64,000 nucleotides of DNA, taken from positions 124,001-188,000 of the forward strand of contig JABTUS010000002.1 in the NCBI GenBank assembly GCA_015075305.1. Direction: 5' to 3'. Below are positions 55,259 to 62,839 of this stretch, one piece after another (the first letter of the stretch is position 1; each line of letters opens with the position of its first letter). A model generated the notes under the pieces. That model was given only the letters and a program-made list of their open reading frames with translations, had not been told where the DNA came from and did not search any database. This stretch comes from Opitutaceae bacterium (GTDB lineage Bacteria > Verrucomicrobiota > Verrucomicrobiia > Opitutales > Opitutaceae). The translations under genes and the position numbers were made by a program.

Positions 55259-55321
55259 GAGCCAATAATGTGATTCTTTGAGAGCATAGACGTAGCCTTC
55301 ATCCACATAAGAAGGCATGCT
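55259..55321 (+). promoter_or_regulatory. Regulon promoter element copy 8 (GH2 gene)
   Basis: GAGCCAATAATG-n7-TTGAG at 55259-55282, 7 bases, ACGTAGC at 55290-55296, 18 bases, GCATGCT at 55315-55321 (CATGCT as -10). The predicted start is near 55328, a leader of about 92 bases. It is nearly identical to copy 9 from TTCTTTGAG onward. Confidence 0.75.
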
Positions 55322-55419
55322 CGGAAACACATCGCCGCGTCCAGTTGCCCAGGCACATGCCTCGCCGGTATTGTCGCCCAACCCAGATATTCCGCCACGG
55401 CACCGCCGAGATTCGTCCC

Positions 55420-58400
55420 ATGAAGCCATCCACAATCCTCGCATCCCTCCTTTTGCTCTCAACGCTGGCCGGCACCGCGGCTGCCTCATCTGAGACACCT
55501 CGACAGACTGTCCCTCTTGACGGCTCATGGTCCTTCCAACTCGATCCCGACAGCGTCGGGCGGAAGGAACAATGGTACAAGGACGCCAGACTGCTCTCCG
55601 GCAGGATCGTCGTGCCCGGCGCTTGGGACGCCCAGGGATACGGTCCGGAAACGGACAAGATGCGGCACAACTTCATCGGCAGGGGCTGGTACAAGCGAAC
55701 GGTCGACATCCCGGCCGCCGCCGGCGACCAGCGCTTCTTTCTGCGCTTCGGCGGCGTGTACCGCGCAGTGCGCGTGTGGGTGAACGGACGTGAAGCCGGC
55801 TCTCACCTCGGCTACGTTTCGGCCTTCGAGTTCGACATCACTCCTTTCGTGAAGCCGGGCCAGCCGGCATCCATAGCGCTCGAGGTCAACTCTCAGCAGC
55901 AAATCGACGTCGATCCGCTCATGGGCTGCATCGACATCCCCGACCACCTCTTCAGCTTCTGGGGCGGCATCTGGGGCCACATCGCGATTGAGCGCCGCAG
56001 CGCGACCTGGCTGGAGGAACTGTTCGTGCAGCCACAGCTCGCCGCCGGCAGCGCACTCGTCTCCGCCCGGCTCAGCGGCGCGGCCGGCACCGCCGACACC
56101 GTGCGCCTCGATGTGTTTGCTCCGGACGGCCGCAAGGCCGCCGAACGCCAGGTGCCGCTCCACCAGGTGCTCGCCAACGACCGGATCGAACTCGTGGTAG
56201 AGCTGCCCGACGCGCCGCGATGGACTCCGGAAACGCCACATCTGCACCGGGCCCGCCTCACACTGCTGGACGGAAACCGCACGGTGGACGTCGTCGAAAC
56301 GCGATTCGGCATGCGCAGCATCGAGATCCGCGGCACCGACTTCCACGTCAATGGAACGAAATACTACCTCAACGGCTACGGCGACGATGCGGTTTATCCG
56401 GATACGATCGCGCCACCATCCGACAAGCAGTTCTACCTCGACCGGCTCAGGGTCGCCAAAAGTTACGGCTTCAACTTCGTCCGTCACCACAGCCATTTCC
56501 TGCCGCCGGAATACTACGAGGCCTGCGACGAGATCGGCATGTTCGTCTCGCCGGAGCTGCCAATTGCCTACATGCGCTACTACAACCGCGCGAAGGGCGC
56601 GGCCCGCGACACCTACCGCCGCGAATGGGCCGGTGCCATTCTCCGCTACCGCAACCATCCCTCGATATTCGACTGGTGCATGGGCAACGAGCTGTGGGGC
56701 GGCGTCGACCTCGCCCCTGAACTCTACAACCTCGCCAAGCGCCTTGATCCCACGCGCCCGGTCATCGATACGGACGGCGTCTTTCCAGCGGGCTTCATCG
56801 ACGGAACCAAGGATCGTGCCACGGTGGACTTCTACACCGTGATGTTCGGCATCCTCACCACGCCGCTCGAAAACCCGGACAAGTTCAAAACCGGCACCCC
56901 GCTCAAGCCGGTCATCACACACGAGGAGGGCAACTTCGTCAGCTTCCCCCGCCTCGATTCCATCCCGCTCTACGACCAGTCGCCATTCAAACCTTTCTGG
57001 CTGACCGTCGCCCGCGACAAGATTGCGCGGGCTGGACTCCTCGACGAAACGGCGAACTGGTCCCTGCAGTCGGAGAAACTCTACTACCTCTGTCACAAAT
57101 TCAACCTCGAGGCCCTGCGCAAGAATCCGAAGATCTCCGGCTACCACTGGTGGCTGCTGCAGCCTTGGTATCCCGGTTCAAACGGCTTGGTCGACGTCCA
57201 CCGCCGCCCGAACTCCATCACGCCAGAGCAGGTCCGCCAGATCAACGGTCCGGTCGTGCTCCTCCAGGACGGCCTGCAGCTGAACTACCGCGGTCGCGAG
57301 CAGGTCCGGCTCCAACTTTCAGTTTCGAACTATTCTCCGAACGTATTCAAGGACGCGACGCTTGCCTGGCGAATCAACCGCGGCACGGAGGTTCTTCAAC
57401 GGGGCAATCGTTCCACCGGGGAGATCGAGCAGGGTCAGATAGTGCCGCTCGGCGCGCTTGAGTTCGCGCTGCCCGATCCGGCTGGCCCCGAGAAGTTCCA
57501 GGTCCAGATCGAACTTAAGGCTGGCGGCAAGATCTGTACGAACCAGTGGGAAGCCTGGGTCTATCCCTCTCGCTCCCCAACCGTCGACGCACGCGTGCCT
57601 ATGTATGGCAGCGCCGATCTCCTCCCCATGCTGAAGGCATTCAATCCGCGCCCAATTCCTGCCGACGGCGTGCTGCCGGCACCAGCCGTGTACGTGGCGC
57701 GCCAGCCCAACTCCCGCCTGCTCGAGACCGCTGAGCGCGGCAGCAGCGTGGTGCTGCTTTCGCCGACGGATGTTTTTCCCACGGACGTCACCACCTGGAA
57801 AACCGCCTGGTGGCTCGGTGTGTTCCCGGGCGACAGCAACGCCGGAACGGTCGTTTACGATTCACCCGTGACAAAGGCCATGGCACCCGACGGTTGGTGC
57901 GACGCCGGCTGGTTCCACCTGCTGCAGGGCGCACAGACCGTCATCCTCGACACCCTGCTCGCTCAGCCGGACGTCCTGATCCGCGCACTGAATGTCCACA
58001 GCGCGCCGACACCCTTCACCCGCGAGCTCGATTTCGACTACGTCTGGAGAAACAAATCGCTGCTTTTCGAGACCGGCGTTGGCCAAGGCTCATGGATCGT
58101 CAGCGGACTCAACTTCGACAACGCGCTCCGTCACGGCGGGCCGGAAGGCCCATGGCTGCTCGCGCAGCTGCTCACCCGCGCACAGAGCCTGCCTCACCCC
58201 CGGCACTCGATCCCGCTGGCCACGCTCCGCGACGCCGTCTCAAAATCGCCGTTCGCTCAGGGCTCGCTGGTGTCAGGCTATGCCCGCACCCTGAAGCACA
58301 AGGGCGAGACTGCGCGCGGCCTCAGCTACCGCGAGATCAACGCTGACGGCCTGCGCATACGCCAGGAGGAGGCGCTGCATGAACTCGCCTGGGAAACTGC

Positions 58401-58779
58401 GCCAGTGCCAACGGCCGCTCGCACGACCTTCGTCTTTGCCGGTGGCACGGCGTTCGCCGAGCGCAGCGCGAGCAACATGGGCTTCGGCCTTTGGGTGAAC
58501 GGTGCCAAGATCCTCAACTTCGATGCCACCAAGGAAGCGACAACCTGGCGGAGCGACGACGGCCGCTACATTCTAGGCTTCGTGCCCGTGCTCAGCCAGT
58601 CCTCGTGGTCCGAGTCGACAGGCCTGTTCTACCTGTCTGTGCCCGGCGAAGCGCTCACCGCAGGCCAGCCCGCGAAGATCCGCGTGCACTCGATCGGCCA
58701 CGACAACGCCCGCTGGTTCATGCTGAACCCATACACCGACGTCCTCGACGGAGCCATCGTCGCCGACGCCACACGCTGA
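55420..58779 (+). CDS. Secreted glycoside hydrolase family 2 enzyme
   Basis: ATG 55420 gives 1,119 residues with a signal peptide (TILASLLLLSTLAGTAAA). GH2 order is clear: sugar-binding sandwich (LDGSWSFQLDPD; GRGWYKRTVDIP; FGGVYRAVRVWVNGREAG), immunoglobulin-like domain, then the TIM barrel (FHVNGTKYYLNGYGDDAVYPD; YGFNFVRHHSHFLPPEYYEACDEIGMFV) with acid/base Glu424 in MGNELWGG and a likely nucleophile in THEEGNF. A long C-terminal extension of about 450 residues follows. GH2 covers beta-galactosidases, glucuronidases and mannosidases; which one applies is not clear. Confidence 0.88.
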   Translation: MKPSTILASLLLLSTLAGTAAASSETPRQTVPLDGSWSFQLDPDSVGRKEQWYKDARLLSGRIVVPGAWDAQGYGPETDKMRHNFIGRGWYKRTVDIPAAAGDQRFFLRFGGVYRAVRVWVNGREAGSHLGYVSAFEFDITPFVKPGQPASIALEVNSQQQIDVDPLMGCIDIPDHLFSFWGGIWGHIAIERRSATWLEELFVQPQLAAGSALVSARLSGAAGTADTVRLDVFAPDGRKAAERQVPLHQVLANDRIELVVELPDAPRWTPETPHLHRARLTLLDGNRTVDVVETRFGMRSIEIRGTDFHVNGTKYYLNGYGDDAVYPDTIAPPSDKQFYLDRLRVAKSYGFNFVRHHSHFLPPEYYEACDEIGMFVSPELPIAYMRYYNRAKGAARDTYRREWAGAILRYRNHPSIFDWCMGNELWGGVDLAPELYNLAKRLDPTRPVIDTDGVFPAGFIDGTKDRATVDFYTVMFGILTTPLENPDKFKTGTPLKPVITHEEGNFVSFPRLDSIPLYDQSPFKPFWLTVARDKIARAGLLDETANWSLQSEKLYYLCHKFNLEALRKNPKISGYHWWLLQPWYPGSNGLVDVHRRPNSITPEQVRQINGPVVLLQDGLQLNYRGREQVRLQLSVSNYSPNVFKDATLAWRINRGTEVLQRGNRSTGEIEQGQIVPLGALEFALPDPAGPEKFQVQIELKAGGKICTNQWEAWVYPSRSPTVDARVPMYGSADLLPMLKAFNPRPIPADGVLPAPAVYVARQPNSRLLETAERGSSVVLLSPTDVFPTDVTTWKTAWWLGVFPGDSNAGTVVYDSPVTKAMAPDGWCDAGWFHLLQGAQTVILDTLLAQPDVLIRALNVHSAPTPFTRELDFDYVWRNKSLLFETGVGQGSWIVSGLNFDNALRHGGPEGPWLLAQLLTRAQSLPHPRHSIPLATLRDAVSKSPFAQGSLVSGYARTLKHKGETARGLSYREINADGLRIRQEEALHELAWETAPVPTAARTTFVFAGGTAFAERSASNMGFGLWVNGAKILNFDATKEATTWRSDDGRYILGFVPVLSQSSWSESTGLFYLSVPGEALTAGQPAKIRVHSIGHDNARWFMLNPYTDVLDGAIVADATR

Positions 58780-58790
58780 CCTTTTCCCTT

Positions 58791-58810
58791 CCGGCGCATC
58801 CGTGCGCCGG
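58791..58810 (+). terminator. Perfect hairpin after GH2 gene
   Basis: CCGGCGCA pairs with TGCGCCGG (8 bp) around TCCG, a UNCG-type tetraloop, 11 bases after the GH2 stop. There is no T-tract, so it may limit read-through or protect the 3' end of the GH2 message rather than terminate fully. Confidence 0.4.
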
Positions 58811-58894
58811 CGTCACCTCCCGTCCTTTTCCGCCAGCCACGTCCTTCGGCGTGGGTTGGCGAATGTGCCCTTCCTTGCTATCATGCACCGGACC

Positions 58895-61285
58895 ATGCCG
58901 TCCCTCCACGCGCCGCACGTTCGCCTTCTTCTCCTCGGCTGTCTCGGATCCGCCATCGGGTTCGTTTTCGCCGCCGCTGCAATCAATCCCACCGAGGTGC
59001 GCGTACGCTGGCAGCCGCGGTTGCCACCCACCGACGCCCGGAACCTGGTGCCGAACAGCGGCTTCGAGCTCGGAGGCGCCGGCTGGTCGAGTCTTGGCGA
59101 AAGGACTGCCTGGGGCGGCGACCTTTCCTCGCTTTTCGGCACCGTCACCACCGCCGAAAAATACGAGGGCGACCGCAGCCTCGAGGTGGCCATGGGCCCC
59201 GGCGTCACACCGGTTACCCACTTCGACTGCTGGCCCGCCGCCACCGTCGTACAGGAGGCCCCGCTCGCAGTGAACCTGGGTTGGATCGACGTGGTGCCAG
59301 GAAAAACCTACACGCTCTCCGCCTATTTGAAGGCCGACCATGCCGGCGTGCCGGCGCGCCTCGTCATGCGCTTCGGCGGCGACCCGGCACCCGATCCGCA
59401 CCCGACCAATACCGAGCACTCTGTCGTGCTTTCCGAACGCTGGGAACGCCATGCCTTCACCTTCAAGGCAACTTCGATGAGCGTATGCGTGGGCGTCGGT
59501 CCCGACCTCCGCCGGCGGCCCGGCGCGAGCGCCCGCGTGTGGATCGACGCCGTGCAGTTCGAGGAGGGTGCGCAGGCGTCCGCCTACGAGTCCCGCGCTC
59601 CGATCGAGGTGGCGATCGAGTCCGGCCACTTCGGAAATGTCTACACTGTCGGCGAACCTCCAGGTCTTCGCGTGACGACCTTCAACCGCTCAGGTAAAGG
59701 CGCGGATATCGACGTAGACGTCACACTCACGGACTATTTCGACCTGCCGCTGCCTGGGTCCCACCAGCGCTTCAACGCACCGGCAGGCAGACAATCCGTC
59801 GTCACGATGCCTCTGCCGCTGCCCGGCCCAGGCTATTACCGCGCAACGGCCGTCGCAACGTCGGCCGGTCTTCGGCAGGAATCGCGTTTCCCGCTGGCAT
59901 TGATCCACGACTACCGCAGGCCCGAAACCCTGTTCGGGCTGAACCACGCTCCGACCAATCGCGATCTCCTCGACCAATTCCGCCGCGCTGGCGTGTTCTG
60001 GGCCCGCGAATGGTCGCTCGACTGGGAGGAGGTGCAGCCGAAGCCTGGGCCGTTCCGCTGGGAGGAAGCCGATCGGCAGGTGTCCCGGCTGGAGGTTGCC
60101 AACTGGAAGATCCTCGCCCTCCTGCCGGCTTTCGCGTCCGCGAAATGGGCCAGCTCGCTCCCTCCCGACTACAAGCTGCCGCCGAAGGTCTGGCGAGCGA
60201 CCCCCGAATGGGCCTGGCTCGCAGTCGCGCCGAAAGACAACGCGAATCTGGCAAACTATATCCGGGCGACTGCGACGCGTTACCAGGGTCGCGTCGCCTA
60301 CTATGAATTTCTCAACGAGCCCACGACCAGCACCGCACTGCCCGCACCCTACCGCGGACTGCCGGGTTTCACCTACGACGCGCAAGCCTACGTGGATCTC
60401 CTGAAAATCGCCTCGCGCACATTGCGCGACGCGAACCCGTCAGCGAAGCTTGTCGGCGGATACTCACTGGAGGTGCTGCACCGCGCCCCGCACTTCATCC
60501 GCGCCGGCGGTCTCGAGCTCATCGATATTCTCAACATTCACCCGTACGGCTTTTTCGAGGATCAGCCCGAGGACTTCATCCCGCAGATGAACGAGCTTCT
60601 TTCACTCATGGACCATTCTCCAACGGGCCGAAAGCCGATCTGGGTCACGGAAGCCGGCTACTACGCCGAGGACGACAAGGCGCGTGAGCCGTGGATCGAG
60701 CCGAACGCGCCATTCGCGATGGAGAGCGAGAAAGCGGCGGCCGACCAGACGATCCGCCACGCGGTCATCATGTTCTCCCACGGGGTGGAAATGATCTTCT
60801 ACCACATGGGCAGCTCCGGCGAGGTGAACGACGGCATGCGCGACCTCGGCAACGCCCTGCTCGGCCCCGGGGGCACGCCCCAGAAAACCTATCCGGCCCT
60901 CGCGTTCCTGTCGCACCTGTTTGCCCCCGGATTCAAATACGTCGCCCCGCTCGACAAGCCCGCCTTGCTCAAGGGCCTGCCCACCGATTCCATCTACGGA
61001 TACGCCTTCCAATGCGGCAGCAAGGCTGTCCTCGTCGCCTGGTCGCCGGGCGACGCGCAGCACGACCATGTGTGGATGCTCAAGATTCCCCGCGACGTCG
61101 ACGCCTACAATCTTGTCGGCACGAAACTCCACGAAGGCGGCAACGGCAAGACCGTGGTGCTGGGCGACTCGCCGGTTTATCTCGTCACGGAACTCATGCC
61201 CGCCGAAGATCTCGCCCGCTCGCAGATCCTCAGAGTCGGCCGCCACCCCCAAGCCCTCCCGCCACCGACGTTCATGGGCTTCTAG
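58895..61285 (+). CDS. Secreted clan GH-A glycosidase (GH39-like) with N-terminal binding domain
   Basis: ATG 58895 gives 796 residues with a signal peptide (VRLLLLGCLGSAIGFVFAAAA); ATG 58883 is an alternative. The order is a jelly-roll binding module (NLVPNSGFELGGAGWSSLGE; WIDAVQFEEGAQ), a beta-rich linker, and a TIM barrel with FGLNHAPTNRDLLDQFRRAGVFWAREW, acid/base Glu475 in EFLNEPT and nucleophile Glu586 in IWVTEAGYY. It is a paralogue of the enzymes at 16272 and 62840. It follows GH2 by 115 bases on the same strand, and a hairpin lies between. Confidence 0.8.
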   Translation: MPSLHAPHVRLLLLGCLGSAIGFVFAAAAINPTEVRVRWQPRLPPTDARNLVPNSGFELGGAGWSSLGERTAWGGDLSSLFGTVTTAEKYEGDRSLEVAMGPGVTPVTHFDCWPAATVVQEAPLAVNLGWIDVVPGKTYTLSAYLKADHAGVPARLVMRFGGDPAPDPHPTNTEHSVVLSERWERHAFTFKATSMSVCVGVGPDLRRRPGASARVWIDAVQFEEGAQASAYESRAPIEVAIESGHFGNVYTVGEPPGLRVTTFNRSGKGADIDVDVTLTDYFDLPLPGSHQRFNAPAGRQSVVTMPLPLPGPGYYRATAVATSAGLRQESRFPLALIHDYRRPETLFGLNHAPTNRDLLDQFRRAGVFWAREWSLDWEEVQPKPGPFRWEEADRQVSRLEVANWKILALLPAFASAKWASSLPPDYKLPPKVWRATPEWAWLAVAPKDNANLANYIRATATRYQGRVAYYEFLNEPTTSTALPAPYRGLPGFTYDAQAYVDLLKIASRTLRDANPSAKLVGGYSLEVLHRAPHFIRAGGLELIDILNIHPYGFFEDQPEDFIPQMNELLSLMDHSPTGRKPIWVTEAGYYAEDDKAREPWIEPNAPFAMESEKAAADQTIRHAVIMFSHGVEMIFYHMGSSGEVNDGMRDLGNALLGPGGTPQKTYPALAFLSHLFAPGFKYVAPLDKPALLKGLPTDSIYGYAFQCGSKAVLVAWSPGDAQHDHVWMLKIPRDVDAYNLVGTKLHEGGNGKTVVLGDSPVYLVTELMPAEDLARSQILRVGRHPQALPPPTFMGF

Positions 61286-61371
61286 CGGGAATTGCTGAAA
61301 CGCACCGGAGGTCCAAAAAAATTGCTGTTCGCATGCGAATGAGTCGAAGCTAACATTGGTGCACACACGCT

Positions 61372-61434
61372 GAGCGAATAGTCCCATTCTTTGAGCTCAT
61401 GCACGTAGCTTGGAAGCATCGGAAAAGGCATGCT
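61372..61434 (+). promoter_or_regulatory. Regulon promoter element copy 9 (DegT gene)
   Basis: GAGCGAATAGTC-n7-TTGAG at 61372-61395, 7 bases, ACGTAGC at 61403-61409, 18 bases, GCATGCT at 61428-61434 (CATGCT as -10). The predicted start is near 61441, a leader of about 108 bases before ATG 61549. A perfect 12-base palindrome, TTCGCATGCGAA, lies upstream at 61328-61339. Confidence 0.75.
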
Positions 61435-61548
61435 TTTCGCTGCAAGCTCAATGCCTCGAGCCATGGTTTTCTCAGTCGCTCAACTCGGCCCCCGAATCAA
61501 TGGATCGAGGAATCATCAAACCCAATTCAATCAACAAGACCCTTCCTC

Positions 61549-62796
61549 ATGAAACAACCTGACTCTTCAGACCTTCAATGGCCCCATGAATTTCCCGGCG
61601 TTCACTGGATCGATGAAAAGGAGGAGCTAAGCGTCCTTGATGTGCTGCGCAATGGCTCGCTCTTTCGCTACTACGGCACCAAACCGCCGCATCATGTGGA
61701 CGATCTTGAGCATGCGGCACGCGAGTTCTATGACGTGAAACACGCCCTCGCGATAAACAGCGGCACCGGAGCGTTGATCTGCGCGATGACTGCGCTCGGC
61801 ATCGGCCCGGGCTGCGAGGTCATCGTCCCCGCATTCTTGTGGGTGGCCTCCGTGGGCGCGATCGTCCAAGTCGGAGCCATTCCTGTCATCAGTGAAGTGG
61901 ATGACTCGTTCAACCTTGATCCTGCCAGGCTCGAACGCGCCATCACTCCACGCACCAAGCTCATCATCGCCATTCATATGGCGGGCGCACCGTGTGATAT
62001 GGACCCAATCATGGCCGTTGCTCAACGCCATGGCATCAAGGTACTTGAGGACTGTGCGCAGGCCAACGGCGGCTCATATCGGGGCCGCAGGCTTGGCTCG
62101 ATTGGACACATGGCCATTTTCAGCCTTCAGCTTAACAAGAACATGACCTGCGGTGAAGGTGGTTTGATTGTCACCAACGACGACAAACTCTACGAACGCG
62201 CCTTTTCAGCCCATGACATGGGCATGGTGCGCCGGAACGGACGCCTTGCCCAGCCTGAGGACTATGCGCTTTCCTGGGGCCAGGGCCGACGCATGAGCGA
62301 ACTTTGCGGTGCCGTAGCTGGTGTGCAGCTGAAAAAACTGCCGGCTATCCTCGATCGGATGCGCAACTCGAAGCGTCGCATCAAAGCCGGACTCACCGGA
62401 ACGGCTGGTTTGGCGTTCCGCAGGATTGTGGACGACAAGGGCGACACCGGTCCGTTTCTCATTCTGCTGCTGGAAAATGCCACAATCGCACAGGGCCTCC
62501 TTGTCCAACTGCGGAGCAGCGGCTTTCACAATGCATTCCGCATCGCGGACTACGGCCTTCACATCTATTCGAACATCACCGCATTGGTGAAAAAAACTCC
62601 ACTGTCCCCCGCCGGCAATCCTTGGTCGGCACCAGAGAATCGCTCGAGCGTTTACCAATACGCAAAGGGCGCGTGTCCTCTCAGTGACTCTCTCTTCGAA
62701 AGATCAGTCCTGCTGCCCATTCCCTCCTGCCTCACAAGCGCCCAGGAAGACACCGCAATTGGGACAATAAAGAAGGCCCTCCGCACCAAGGCATAA
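61549..62796 (+). CDS. DegT/DnrJ/EryC1/StrS-family PLP enzyme
   Basis: The 415-residue protein starts at ATG 61549. PLP-fold blocks: SGTGALICAMTALGIGPGCEVIVPAFLW, EDCAQANGGSYRGRRLGSIG (Asp168 contacts the pyridine N) and FSLQLNKNMTCGEGG with the Schiff-base Lys197. DegT enzymes usually aminate keto-sugars attached to nucleotides. Their presence in a catabolic locus is unusual; related enzymes act as sugar dehydratases or isomerases. No signal peptide, so it acts in the cytoplasm. It is the first gene behind promoter copy 9 and is followed 43 bases later by a glycosidase gene. Confidence 0.85.
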   Translation: MKQPDSSDLQWPHEFPGVHWIDEKEELSVLDVLRNGSLFRYYGTKPPHHVDDLEHAAREFYDVKHALAINSGTGALICAMTALGIGPGCEVIVPAFLWVASVGAIVQVGAIPVISEVDDSFNLDPARLERAITPRTKLIIAIHMAGAPCDMDPIMAVAQRHGIKVLEDCAQANGGSYRGRRLGSIGHMAIFSLQLNKNMTCGEGGLIVTNDDKLYERAFSAHDMGMVRRNGRLAQPEDYALSWGQGRRMSELCGAVAGVQLKKLPAILDRMRNSKRRIKAGLTGTAGLAFRRIVDDKGDTGPFLILLLENATIAQGLLVQLRSSGFHNAFRIADYGLHIYSNITALVKKTPLSPAGNPWSAPENRSSVYQYAKGACPLSDSLFERSVLLPIPSCLTSAQEDTAIGTIKKALRTKA

Positions 62797-62839
62797 TCCG
62801 CAGGAACGGGGGAACAGCGTGAATTTTCGTCCTGTTGAA

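Larger units (their letters stand above)
55002..55419. other. 418-base divergent intergenic region with two promoter elements
   Basis: Copies 7 (minus direction, 55008-55071) and 8 (plus direction, 55259-55321) point outward toward the GH127 and GH2 genes. About 187 bases between them hold no recognised gene. Confidence 0.7.
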
